Positions 1 through 7,118 of a stretch of DNA of 38,190 bases are shown piece after piece (within the stretch, counting starts at the first letter, position 1; each line of letters starts with the position of its first letter). Source of the stretch: CAMCHP01 sp036835325. Its GTDB lineage: Bacteria > Bacteroidota > Bacteroidia > Flavobacteriales_D > Sanyastnellaceae. Both the position numbers and the translations under genes were made by a program. The DNA lies in contig DAITMF010000034.1 in NCBI GenBank assembly GCA_036835325.1, forward strand, positions 1-38,190, written 5' to 3'. Below the pieces are notes generated by a model. The model saw only the letters and a program-made list of their open reading frames with translations. It ran no database searches and was not told where the DNA came from.

Positions 1-400
1 CGAGGAAGAGGCATGAGCCGTCGTCGCAACCGGCTGCTGCGTCGAAGTTGCATGCGGCAGGGTTGGTACATCCGGCAGTGGCTGTGCCGCCACAGTTGCC
101 GCACGCATCAAGGAAGAGGCATGAGCCGTCGTCGCAACCCGCAGTAGCGTCAAAGTTGCACGCAGCGGGGTTGGTACATCCGGCAATGGCTGTGCCGCCA
201 CAGTTGCCGCACGCATCGAGGAAGAGGCATGAACCGTTGTCGCAACCGGCAGTTGCGTCAAAGTTGCACGCAGCGGGGTTGGTACATCCGGCAGTGGCTG
301 TGCCGCCGCAGTTGCCGCACGCATCGAGGAAGAGGCATGAGCCGTCATCCTGCGTAGCAGCAGAACTAAAATTGCAAGCAGTTGGATCGGTGCAACCAAG
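1..400 (-). repeat. 108-bp in-frame tandem repeats encoding 36-residue Cys-rich units
   Basis: Units start at 1, 109 and 217 on the plus-strand numbering with exact 108-base spacing, and a fourth divergent unit starts at 325 and decays by about 400. The units differ at only a few positions. Each encodes six Cys residues in the pattern GC-TNPAAC-NFDA-GC-DDGSC-LFLDAC-GNC-GG. The array continues off the left edge, so the copy number is unknown. Confidence 0.93.
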
Positions 401-1606
401 AATTGCATCAGGGAAGACAAGGTTTAGGCCCACTTCTTGTGGATTGCTGCCATCGGTTGCACGGTATTGAAGGTTGATTGTGAAGTCAACGATACCGTCT
501 GTAGTAAGTTGAGCGATCAAAACGCGTCCTTGAGCATCCGGAGAAGCGGTAGGTTGATCACCTGGGAATACGAACCAAGCGCCACCGTTGGCGTCATTGA
601 TTGACAAAGCGCTACCGCTTTCAAAGGCTGCGGTCGGCACCCCGATGTTTTGCAAGTTGTTGCCTACGCTGTTTTCTGCACCGATGGTAACCCATGAGTC
701 GAATGCAGCCAATGGATCAGCTGTGATGATCACGGGTGAAACGCCTGTTGAAAAGGCGTTGGTGAGGGCATTCTGATAGAATGTACCTGAAGTTGTAATG
801 AGCAATGGATTGGTATTTATGCCATATACAGCCGTAAGTTCATCACCGGGGTTGTCGAAGTTGGCATATACTCTATATGTATTGAATCCGGGAACGGTGT
901 TGTTGCCTACGAGTTCCCAAGTAAGACCTGTGAAGCTTGGCTGAGCGAACGAACACGAGCCGTCGTCGATGCTTGCGCTAGGGTCGTAGTTAGTGGCTGT
1001 AGGGTCGGTACAACCGGGCACGATGGAGAGGTTGATACCTTCCACATCGAATGATTGTCCTGCTCCGTTTCTCCATTGCACATTGAGTGTGCCGGTTACG
1101 TTTCCGATGGCGGTTAATTGCGCCATGAGTACACGGCCTCCAACGGGGAAATTCTGTGCATCACCCGGCAAGGTAAAGAGTACTGCACCGAAGGCATCGT
1201 TCACTAAGAGTTGGCCGCCGGCTTCAAACGTAGCGAAATTAAATCCAACTGATTGCAGTGAGTTTCCGGTTTGATTCGTAGCTCCGATGGTCAACCATGA
1301 GTCAAACTCAAGACTTGGGAACGATGGGATTAACGCGGCGTTAATGCCTGTGCTGAGTGGGTTACCTACGGCATCTTGGTAGAAACCACCAGCAGCGCTC
1401 AAGCTGAGAGGTGCGCTATCGATTCCGAATTGAGCAATTAGCTGGTCGGTAGGGCTTCCGAACTCAGCATAGACTCTGTAGGTGTTGTAACCCGATACGC
1501 CGTCGACGGCGTATACTTCTGTGGAGATGCCTTGAAATTGTGCATCAGCAACGACTGGCAAACACGCCAATGCCGCGCATGCGGCAAGGGTCAAGATTTT
1601 TTTCAT
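1..1606 (-). CDS. Secreted Cys-rich repeat surface protein, N-terminal part (runs off left edge)
   Basis: Reading the minus strand from ATG at 1606 gives about 535 residues without a stop, continuing past base 1. Residues 1-22 form a signal peptide (MKKILTLAACAALACLPVVADA). Two homologous domains of about 190 residues follow; each has a YNTYRVYA(E/N)F segment near its start, a DSW(L/V)TIGA segment and a GR(V/M)L(M/I)AQLT segment. Each ends in a GCTDPTA...DDGSC motif. After the second domain the chain becomes a Cys-rich tandem array of 36-residue units (GCTNPAACNFDATAGCDDGSC then LFLDACGNCGG). Such arrays are common in large secreted or surface-anchored Bacteroidota proteins, often T9SS cargo. 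The C-terminus, where a sorting domain would lie, is outside the window. The function is unknown; adhesion or a structural surface role is an inference. Confidence 0.85.
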   Translation of the reverse strand, partial: MKKILTLAACAALACLPVVADAQFQGISTEVYAVDGVSGYNTYRVYAEFGSPTDQLIAQFGIDSAPLSLSAAGGFYQDAVGNPLSTGINAALIPSFPSLEFDSWLTIGATNQTGNSLQSVGFNFATFEAGGQLLVNDAFGAVLFTLPGDAQNFPVGGRVLMAQLTAIGNVTGTLNVQWRNGAGQSFDVEGINLSIVPGCTDPTATNYDPSASIDDGSCSFAQPSFTGLTWELVGNNTVPGFNTYRVYANFDNPGDELTAVYGINTNPLLITTSGTFYQNALTNAFSTGVSPVIITADPLAAFDSWVTIGAENSVGNNLQNIGVPTAAFESGSALSINDANGGAWFVFPGDQPTASPDAQGRVLIAQLTTDGIVDFTINLQYRATDGSNPQEVGLNLVFPDAILGCTDPTACNFSSAATQDDGSCLFLDACGNCGGTATAGCTNPAACNFDATAGCDNGSCLFLDACGNCGGTAIAGCTNPAACNFDATAGCDDGSCLFLDACGNCGGTATAGCTNPAACNFDAAAGCDDGSCLFL

Positions 1607-1692
1607 GAATGCTATTTTGGTCAGGTCCTACCCCGATATTGGTTACCTGCCAAGATAGCAAACATTTTTATGATTCTTTCGCACTTCTGTGC

Positions 1693-3339
1693 TCAGACAA
1701 TCGAATTTTTACACCGACGAATCAACTCAGCGGTTGACGCATCGAACTCAGAGCTATGATAATCAGCTATTTCGAGCTCAGGAAGGATGCGATTTGCGAG
1801 CTCTTTTCCGAGTTCAACACCCCATTGATCGTAACTGTAAACGTTCCAAAGTACCCCTTGGACGAAAATTTTATGCTCATAGAGCGCGATGAGCATGCCC
1901 AAATTGAAGGCGTCGAGCTTGGAAAACAAGAAGGTTGTGCTCGGACGGTTGCCATCGAACACTCGAAACGGTGCCAAGCGCGCAATTTCTGCGTCGGTCT
2001 TACCGGAGTTGCGCATTGAATCGGCGACCTCATCGTAGGTTTTGCCGTTCATCAAAGCCTCTGATTGGGCGATGCAATTGGCGAGCAGCTTGGTATGGTG
2101 CGCCTCGAACTGCGACAAAGGCGCCGCAAAAGCGATGAAATCGACCGGAATAACGTCGGTGCCTTGGTGTAAAAGTTGGAAGAAAGCATGTTGGCCATTC
2201 GTTCCGGGTTCTCCCCAAATTACGGGTCCGCTTGCCCAGCCGATGCGGTTTCCATCGCGGCCGGTGTACTTGCCGTTGCTTTCCATGTCGGCCTGTTGAA
2301 GGTATGCGGGAAAGCGGCGCAGGTGATGGCTGTATGGAATAACAGCTTGACTGGCCAGCTTGAGGTAGTTTCTGTACCAAATGCCCAAAAGTGCCATGGT
2401 CACAGGGATGTTACCCTGCCAAGGCGCGTTTCTGAAATGCGCATCGGCTGTGTGTGCGCCCTTCAACAAGGCTTCGAACGACGACCATCCGCACGCCAGT
2501 GCGATAGACAATCCAACCGAGCTCCACAACGAATAGCGCCCTCCTACCCAGTCCCAAAAACCAAAGGTATTGTCGGTGGCAATACCGAAGGCCGATACGG
2601 CCGATAGGTTGGTCGACACCGCGGCAAAATGCGCATTCACCGCAGCTTCATTGCCGAGTTTCTCAACCAGCCAGGTGCGTGCAGCGTGCGCATTGGCAAG
2701 GGTTTCTTGTGTGGTGAAGGTTTTGCTCACCACGATGAACAAAGTTGTTTCAGGCTTCACGCGTTTGAGCACGCTCGCCAAATCAGCGCCATCAACGTTC
2801 GATACGAAATGCGCTGTCAAGGTGGCTGTTGGCGATAAGGCTTCTACCACCATGGCCGGACCAAGGTCAGAACCTCCAATGCCAATGTTCACAACGGTAT
2901 CGATGGCTTTACCTGTAAAGCCTTTGTGCCCCCCCGATCGCACGGCCTCGGTAAAACGGCGCATGCGTTCGTTTACCTCGTTTACGTCGTTGCGAAGGGC
3001 TTGGCCGTCGACAATCAACGCCTCATCTGAACGGAGCGCCGTGTGCAATACCCCGCGGTCTTCTGTTGCATTGATGTGTTCACCCGAAAATTGTGCTTCG
3101 ATGGCGTCTTTCAAGCCGGCTTCGTTGGCCATTTTGAACAGGAGCTCCATGACTTCGCCATCGACACGGTGCTTTGAGAAGTCGACGTATAATCCTTCCA
3201 ACTCCAGTGACATGCGCTGAACGCGGTCATCGTCTGACGCAAACAGGTCGCGAAGGTGGGTCAATTGCATCCGTTCAGCTGCCAATGCAAGCGAACGATG
3301 GGCTTTTGACGAGGTGAGGTGGAAATGACGAAGCGGCAT
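1693..3339 (-). CDS. pgi: Glucose-6-phosphate isomerase
   Basis: This 548-residue protein interconverts glucose 6-phosphate and fructose 6-phosphate in glycolysis and gluconeogenesis, in the cytoplasm. The length is normal for the bacterial Pgi family. Visible family marks are the sugar-phosphate loop VNIGIGGSDLGPAMV, the GGRYSLWSSVGLSIAL signature and the C-terminal signature YSYDQWGVELGKELANRILP. The start ATG at 3339 is preceded by a CACCTTTG -7-like box at 3363-3370. The next gene upstream on the same strand is fba, 46 bases away, so two glycolytic genes are adjacent, although each has its own putative -7 box. No terminator is obvious in the 86 bases between pgi and the surface-protein gene. 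Confidence 0.98.
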   Translation of the reverse strand: MPLRHFHLTSSKAHRSLALAAERMQLTHLRDLFASDDDRVQRMSLELEGLYVDFSKHRVDGEVMELLFKMANEAGLKDAIEAQFSGEHINATEDRGVLHTALRSDEALIVDGQALRNDVNEVNERMRRFTEAVRSGGHKGFTGKAIDTVVNIGIGGSDLGPAMVVEALSPTATLTAHFVSNVDGADLASVLKRVKPETTLFIVVSKTFTTQETLANAHAARTWLVEKLGNEAAVNAHFAAVSTNLSAVSAFGIATDNTFGFWDWVGGRYSLWSSVGLSIALACGWSSFEALLKGAHTADAHFRNAPWQGNIPVTMALLGIWYRNYLKLASQAVIPYSHHLRRFPAYLQQADMESNGKYTGRDGNRIGWASGPVIWGEPGTNGQHAFFQLLHQGTDVIPVDFIAFAAPLSQFEAHHTKLLANCIAQSEALMNGKTYDEVADSMRNSGKTDAEIARLAPFRVFDGNRPSTTFLFSKLDAFNLGMLIALYEHKIFVQGVLWNVYSYDQWGVELGKELANRILPELEIADYHSSEFDASTAELIRRCKNSIV

Positions 3340-3362
3340 AGTAAGTGTATTCTGTACACTTA

Positions 3363-3370
3363 CAAAGGTG
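3363..3370 (-). promoter_or_regulatory. Putative -7 box (CACCTTTG) of pgi
   Basis: CACCTTTG on the minus strand lies 23 nt before the pgi ATG and matches the Bacteroidota -7 consensus TAnnTTTG except for the first base. I see no clear -33 TTTG element. Confidence 0.5.
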
Positions 3371-3385
3371 GTGAAATTTCTGCAA

Positions 3386-4456
3386 TTAGGCGTTGCGGCC
3401 GATGCAATTCAGGTCGTCAAATGCTTGGTGCAAACGCTGCACGAAGTACTGCTCGCCGTGGCGCAACCACACGCGCGGGTCGTACTTTTTCTTGTTGGGC
3501 TTGTCGGCGCCTTCGGGGTTTCCGATTTGGGTTTTGAGGTAATCGAGGTTATCGGTTACGTAATCGCGAATGCCTGACAGGAATGCCCACTGCATGTCGG
3601 TATCGATGTTCATTTTAATGGCGCCGTAGCTGATCGCTTCGCGGATTTCTTCGACGCTTGAACCACTTCCTCCGTGAAAGACGAAGTTGACCGGGTTGTG
3701 GCCGGTTCCGAACTTATTTTGGATGTAATCTTGCGAATTCTTGAGGATGACGGGTTTTAGCGAAACATTTCCGGGCTTGTACACGCCGTGCACGTTGCCA
3801 AATGCAGCAGCCACTGTGAAGTAATCGCTCACCTTCTTGAGGTGCTCGTAAGCGTAGGCCACTTCTTCAGGTTGTGTGTAAAGACGAGAGCTGTCAACAT
3901 CGCTGTTGTCAACGCCGTCTTCTTCACCGCCCGTAACACCGAGTTCGATTTCGATGTGCATGTCGAGGTTTTTCATGCGGCTGAGGTACGCAGCACACAC
4001 CTCGATGTTCTCTTCGATGGGTTCTTCACTCAGGTCAAGCATGTGCGAAGAGAAGAGCGGACGATTGTTTTTCTCGTAGAAGCGTTCGCCGTGCTCGAGC
4101 AAACCATCGATCCATGGAAGCAGGTTTTTGGCGCAGTGGTCGGTATGAAGAATCACCGGCACTTTGTAGGCCTCGGCGAGGGTATGTACGTGGAGTGCTC
4201 CAGCAAGAGAACCCAAAATGGCCGCCTGCTGGTTGTCGTTTGACACACTTTTACCGGCGTAAAAAATGCCTCCACCGTTTGAAAACTGGACAATGACCGG
4301 CGAATTCACTTTGGCTGCGGTTTCAAGCACGGCGTTGAGTGAATTCGTTCCAACCACGTTTACCGCAGGAAGCGCGTAGTGGTTGTCGTTTGCGTGTTGC
4401 ATTAATTCTTGGGCTTCGGCTCCGTAAAGCACGCCCGGACGAAAACGTTGGCTCAT
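3386..4456 (-). CDS. fbaA: Class II (zinc) fructose-bisphosphate aldolase
   Basis: This 356-residue enzyme cleaves fructose 1,6-bisphosphate to dihydroxyacetone phosphate and glyceraldehyde 3-phosphate. It aligns by eye with the class IIa (E. coli FbaA) type along its length. The catalytic Asp and first zinc His lie in HTDHC (D106, H107), the metal-linked Glu in HIEIELGVTGGEEDGVD (E171, E178/E179), and the other zinc His residues in NVHGVYKPGN (H223) and FHGGSGSS (H261). The start ATG at 4456 is preceded by a CACCTTTG -7-like box at 4479-4486. It lies just upstream of pgi on the same strand, consistent with co-location of central carbon genes. Confidence 0.97.
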   Translation of the reverse strand: MSQRFRPGVLYGAEAQELMQHANDNHYALPAVNVVGTNSLNAVLETAAKVNSPVIVQFSNGGGIFYAGKSVSNDNQQAAILGSLAGALHVHTLAEAYKVPVILHTDHCAKNLLPWIDGLLEHGERFYEKNNRPLFSSHMLDLSEEPIEENIEVCAAYLSRMKNLDMHIEIELGVTGGEEDGVDNSDVDSSRLYTQPEEVAYAYEHLKKVSDYFTVAAAFGNVHGVYKPGNVSLKPVILKNSQDYIQNKFGTGHNPVNFVFHGGSGSSVEEIREAISYGAIKMNIDTDMQWAFLSGIRDYVTDNLDYLKTQIGNPEGADKPNKKKYDPRVWLRHGEQYFVQRLHQAFDDLNCIGRNA

Positions 4457-4478
4457 GGTTCAGTAATTCTAAGGGTTG

Positions 4479-4486
4479 CAAAGGTG
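4479..4486 (-). promoter_or_regulatory. Putative -7 box (CACCTTTG) of fbaA
   Basis: CACCTTTG on the minus strand lies 22 nt before the fbaA ATG, the same sequence and nearly the same spacing as for pgi. Confidence 0.5.
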
Positions 4487-4510
4487 CGAAAAACTCGCGA
4501 GCGTTTGCAC

Positions 4511-5566
4511 TCAGATGGCAGCGCTCATGGTCAAATTATCGACCCGTCGGTTCATCACGGCAAAGAAAAGTGGTGGCACAGTTGCCAGGAGCATCATACC
4601 GGGGTATCCGGTTGGGAGTTGAGGGGCATCGTTTATGCTCTCCAAGGTTTGGTAGGGTTTGGAGGCCTTGTAGTGGTGATCAGAGTGCCGTGAAAGTTCG
4701 AAGAGCAGAATACGTCCGAGGATGTGGTTTGAATTCCAACTGTGCACGGGCATTACGCGCTCATAGCGTCCGCGTTCGTTGATTTCGCGCTTCAATCCGT
4801 AATGTTCAATGTAGTTGACCGTTTCCAAGAGCACACCTCCCATCAAAGCTGCGAGAATGAACCACAGGGCTGACCATCCGCCGAAGGCGAAAAAAACAAC
4901 CGTAATGAGGGCCAAATGCATGATTTGGAAGCGCAGCATTTCATTGTGGAGCGAAAAAACGCGCTGTGCGCTGCGTTGAAGTCGCTCATGCTCCAGTTTC
5001 CAAGCGTTGATGTAACCGCCTACCATTGACCTGAACCAAAAGGCGTAGAGGGTTTCGCCCTTTCGCGAACTTGCAGGGTCATCGGGAGTGGCCACATTCT
5101 TGTGGTGACCGCGGTTGTGCTCAATGTAAAAATGGGTATACAACGAACTGAGCAGCAGCGCCTTCGATAAAAAACGATCGAGCGAATTTGCTCGGTGCCC
5201 GAGTTCGTGAGCCACATTGATGCCAACCACTCCGCAGAGCATGCCCATGGCAGTGATGCGGCCTACCAAGGCCTGGGTGGGTAAATCGGGCTCTGAGATG
5301 GCGACCAAAAACCAAGTGAGAAAAGCGAACTGAATGGGCGTCATTGCGCGCACCAGTAAATCGTACAGAGGGTCGTGCTTAACGAGTTCAAGTTCGGCCT
5401 CGTCGAGGTTTTTCTCGTTTGGACGGATGAAGAGTTCGGCCAGTGGTATGATACCAAAAGCATAGAGCAATGGTAGGAAAGTCCAACCATCGGTTCGTAA
5501 AAAGGCCACGGCGACAGTAGCCGGAAGCGTGAGCACCGCAGCGTATTTCAATGCTCTGACCTGCAT
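4511..5566 (-). CDS. alkB: AlkB-type alkane 1-monooxygenase (membrane di-iron hydroxylase)
   Basis: This 351-residue integral membrane protein should hydroxylate the terminal carbon of medium-chain alkanes. All the histidine boxes are present: HELGHR (120-125), EHNRGHHKNVATPDDPASS (149-167) and LSRHSDHH (291-298), plus the AlkB hallmark NYIEHYGL (251-258), which separates AlkB from ordinary fatty-acid desaturases. Hydrophobic stretches near residues 8-23, 28-46, 78-92, 105-118, 218-250 and 320-337 fit the multi-spanning fold. The gene is last in an operon with def, a TPR lipoprotein and a ybjQ homologue, with only 8 bases between ybjQ and alkB. AlkB needs rubredoxin and a rubredoxin reductase; neither is in this window or fused to the C-terminus. 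The substrate range is inferred from family only. Confidence 0.93.
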   Translation of the reverse strand: MQVRALKYAAVLTLPATVAVAFLRTDGWTFLPLLYAFGIIPLAELFIRPNEKNLDEAELELVKHDPLYDLLVRAMTPIQFAFLTWFLVAISEPDLPTQALVGRITAMGMLCGVVGINVAHELGHRANSLDRFLSKALLLSSLYTHFYIEHNRGHHKNVATPDDPASSRKGETLYAFWFRSMVGGYINAWKLEHERLQRSAQRVFSLHNEMLRFQIMHLALITVVFFAFGGWSALWFILAALMGGVLLETVNYIEHYGLKREINERGRYERVMPVHSWNSNHILGRILLFELSRHSDHHYKASKPYQTLESINDAPQLPTGYPGMMLLATVPPLFFAVMNRRVDNLTMSAAI

Positions 5567-5574
5567 ACGCGTTG

Positions 5575-5889
5575 TTATTTGAGCTTTACCGCCGTACCGT
5601 AGGCGAGAATCTCAGCTGCACCTTGCATCACCCCGCTGGTGGTGAAACGGATGTTCACTACAGCATCGGCCCCCATGCGCTTGGCATCGGCTTCGAGGCG
5701 TTGCAGCGCACTTTCGCGTGCGTCTGCCAGCAAGCGGGTGTATTCGCTGATTTCACCGCCGACCAAGCCTTTGAGTGATGCGATAATGTCACGTCCCACG
5801 TTTCTGGCCCTTACGGTGCTTCCGCGTGCAATGCCTACGATTTGAGCGATGTCGCTGCCCGGTACTGTTTCGGTTGTGCTGAGTATCAT
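5575..5889 (-). CDS. YbjQ/UPF0145 family protein
   Basis: This 104-residue protein matches the YbjQ (UPF0145, 'putative heavy-metal-binding') family over its full length. It has an N-terminal strand (ILSTTETVPG), the core GIARGSTVRARNVGRDI, a helix (YTRLLADARESALQRLEADA) and the conserved end MGADAVVNIRF...EILAYGTAV. The family forms small oligomers and its biochemical role is unsettled. The start overlaps the stop of the upstream TPR lipoprotein gene by 4 bases (ATGA), and alkB begins 8 bases after its stop, so translational coupling in one operon is likely. Confidence 0.93.
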   Translation of the reverse strand: MILSTTETVPGSDIAQIVGIARGSTVRARNVGRDIIASLKGLVGGEISEYTRLLADARESALQRLEADAKRMGADAVVNIRFTTSGVMQGAAEILAYGTAVKLK

Positions 5890-6470
5890 TTTACGTTGGC
5901 GTTCTGTTCCATAAACATCTTAATTTTTTCCTCATCAGTCAAGTAGAGGAGTTTCAGCGATGCTTTGGCATCTTCGGCCCAGATTGATTCAGGGTAAAAT
6001 TCAATGACTTTGTTATAGTATTCTTCGGCTCTGATTCGATCATTGAGCACGCTTTCGTAAATGAAGGCAATCATGAACGCTGCTTCGGTGCGGCGCTCAT
6101 ACTTAGGGTAACCATCGTGCAGGTTCACCAAATGTTCAATGGCTTTGCGGGGTTTCCCGATTTCAACGGCGAGTTTGGCTGATCGGAACAAGAACTCAGG
6201 CACTTCAGGTTCTTCGTGGTGGTAGTTTGCATAATCGGCATACGACACGAGCAATCGTTGACGCAGCTTAATGTCTTGCCCTGTTGTTTCGGCTTGAACC
6301 TGCTCCTCAAGGTCTAGAATTTGCTCGAGCTTGGCGGCTTTGTTGCTCTCGTATTCAGCATCGTAAGATGGAGTTCCTGTTTGAGCAGTTGCACCGTTCT
6401 CGCTTGTTTCCGGTGAGTTGCACGCGGCAACACTGACCGCGAGGGCCATTGTGTAAATCAGAGTTCTCAT
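5886..6470 (-). CDS. TPR-repeat lipoprotein
   Basis: This 194-residue protein begins with a lipoprotein signal peptide; the likely lipobox Cys is C17 in ALAVSVAACNS. A low-complexity linker follows, then helical repeats from about residue 60 onward (for example FLFRSAKLAVEIGKPRKAIE and YNKVIEFYPESIWAEDAKAS) that look like tetratricopeptide repeats of the tol-pal YbgF type. Membrane anchoring is inferred from the lipobox. It sits between def and the ybjQ homologue, with 4-base ATGA overlaps on both sides. The exact role is unknown; TPR lipoproteins usually scaffold envelope complexes. Confidence 0.85.
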   Translation of the reverse strand: MRTLIYTMALAVSVAACNSPETSENGATAQTGTPSYDAEYESNKAAKLEQILDLEEQVQAETTGQDIKLRQRLLVSYADYANYHHEEPEVPEFLFRSAKLAVEIGKPRKAIEHLVNLHDGYPKYERRTEAAFMIAFIYESVLNDRIRAEEYYNKVIEFYPESIWAEDAKASLKLLYLTDEEKIKMFMEQNANVK

Positions 6471-7054
6471 CGTTTACGTTGTTGTTTTGGGAAACGCATT
6501 TTGTAGTTCACATCTACCTTGCCTTTGGAGATGTCGGAAAGGCGGCCTTGCAGCAAGGTTCTGCGCAGCGGCGAAATTTTATCGGTGAAGAGTAAACCTT
6601 CAATGTGGTCGTATTCGTGTTGCACAATGCGGGCGAGAATGCCATCGAGCTCTTCTTCGTAGAGGTCCCACTTTTCGTCGTAGTACTCAATTTTGAGGTT
6701 GGCTTTTCGCTTCACTTCTTCTCGAATTCCGGGGATTGAAAGGCAGCCTTCTTCGAAGCCCCACTCTTCGCCAGTTTCTTCGAAAATGATTGGATTGATG
6801 AATACGCGCTTGAAATCGGCGCAAGCTTCATCGCCTTCTTCTTCGTCATCGTCTTCAGCAAAAGGAGACGCATCAACGATGAACAGGCGAATGGGCAAAC
6901 CAACTTGTGGTGCTGCCAGCCCTACCCCGCTCGCTGCATACATGGTTTCAAACATGTCTTCGATGAGCTTTTCGAGGTTCGGATAGTTCTCATCGATTTC
7001 TTCGGCTTTCTTACGCAGTACGGGGTCACCGTATGCGACAATCGGTAATTCCAT
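6467..7054 (-). CDS. def: Peptide deformylase
   Basis: This 195-residue enzyme removes the N-formyl group from nascent proteins. The three PDF motifs are present: GVGLAAPQ (43-50), EGCLS (102-106, metal Cys104) and QHEYDH (145-150, metal His146 and His150, catalytic Glu147). An acidic insert, AEDDDEEEGDEACAD, lies at about 66-80. I chose ATG at 7054 because family homology starts at MELPIVAYGDPVL; the frame stays open to 7525, but that extension runs antisense through ribBA and lacks homology. A TATCTTCG -7-like box lies at 7074-7081. It is the first gene of the def / TPR lipoprotein / ybjQ / alkB operon and diverges from ribBA. Confidence 0.97.
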   Translation of the reverse strand: MELPIVAYGDPVLRKKAEEIDENYPNLEKLIEDMFETMYAASGVGLAAPQVGLPIRLFIVDASPFAEDDDEEEGDEACADFKRVFINPIIFEETGEEWGFEEGCLSIPGIREEVKRKANLKIEYYDEKWDLYEEELDGILARIVQHEYDHIEGLLFTDKISPLRRTLLQGRLSDISKGKVDVNYKMRFPKQQRKR

Positions 7055-7073
7055 GCAGTATACTTGTGTAGTG

Positions 7074-7081
7074 CGAAGATA
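7074..7081 (-). promoter_or_regulatory. Putative -7 box (TATCTTCG) of the def operon
   Basis: TATCTTCG on the minus strand lies 19 nt before the def ATG. A TTG lies 17 nt further upstream, a possible -33 element. The ribBA -7 box on the other strand is 24 bases away, so the two promoters share a very short divergent intergenic region. Confidence 0.55.
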
Positions 7082-7105
7082 GTGCAAAAACTGCCGTGCA
7101 AGCAG

Positions 7106-7113
7106 TACCTTTG
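7106..7113 (+). promoter_or_regulatory. -7 box (TACCTTTG) of ribBA
   Basis: TACCTTTG is a perfect match to TAnnTTTG and ends only 5 nt before the ATG at 7119. Transcription would then start at or next to the start codon, implying a leaderless or nearly leaderless mRNA. Confidence 0.6.
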
Positions 7114-7118
7114 CGGCG

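Noticed and set aside
1..400. Regularly spaced repeats that could suggest a CRISPR array
   Set aside because: The period is 108 bases with no variable spacers, and the repeats are in frame within a coding sequence.
48..470. Plus-strand ORF of 140 codons with repeated HAAGLVHPA units
   Set aside because: It is the antisense reading of the 108-bp repeats in the Cys-rich surface protein; the minus-strand frame has a signal peptide and family motifs.
2570..3220. Plus-strand ORF of 216 codons inside pgi
   Set aside because: It is antisense to a highly conserved enzyme and its sequence is low in protein-like features.
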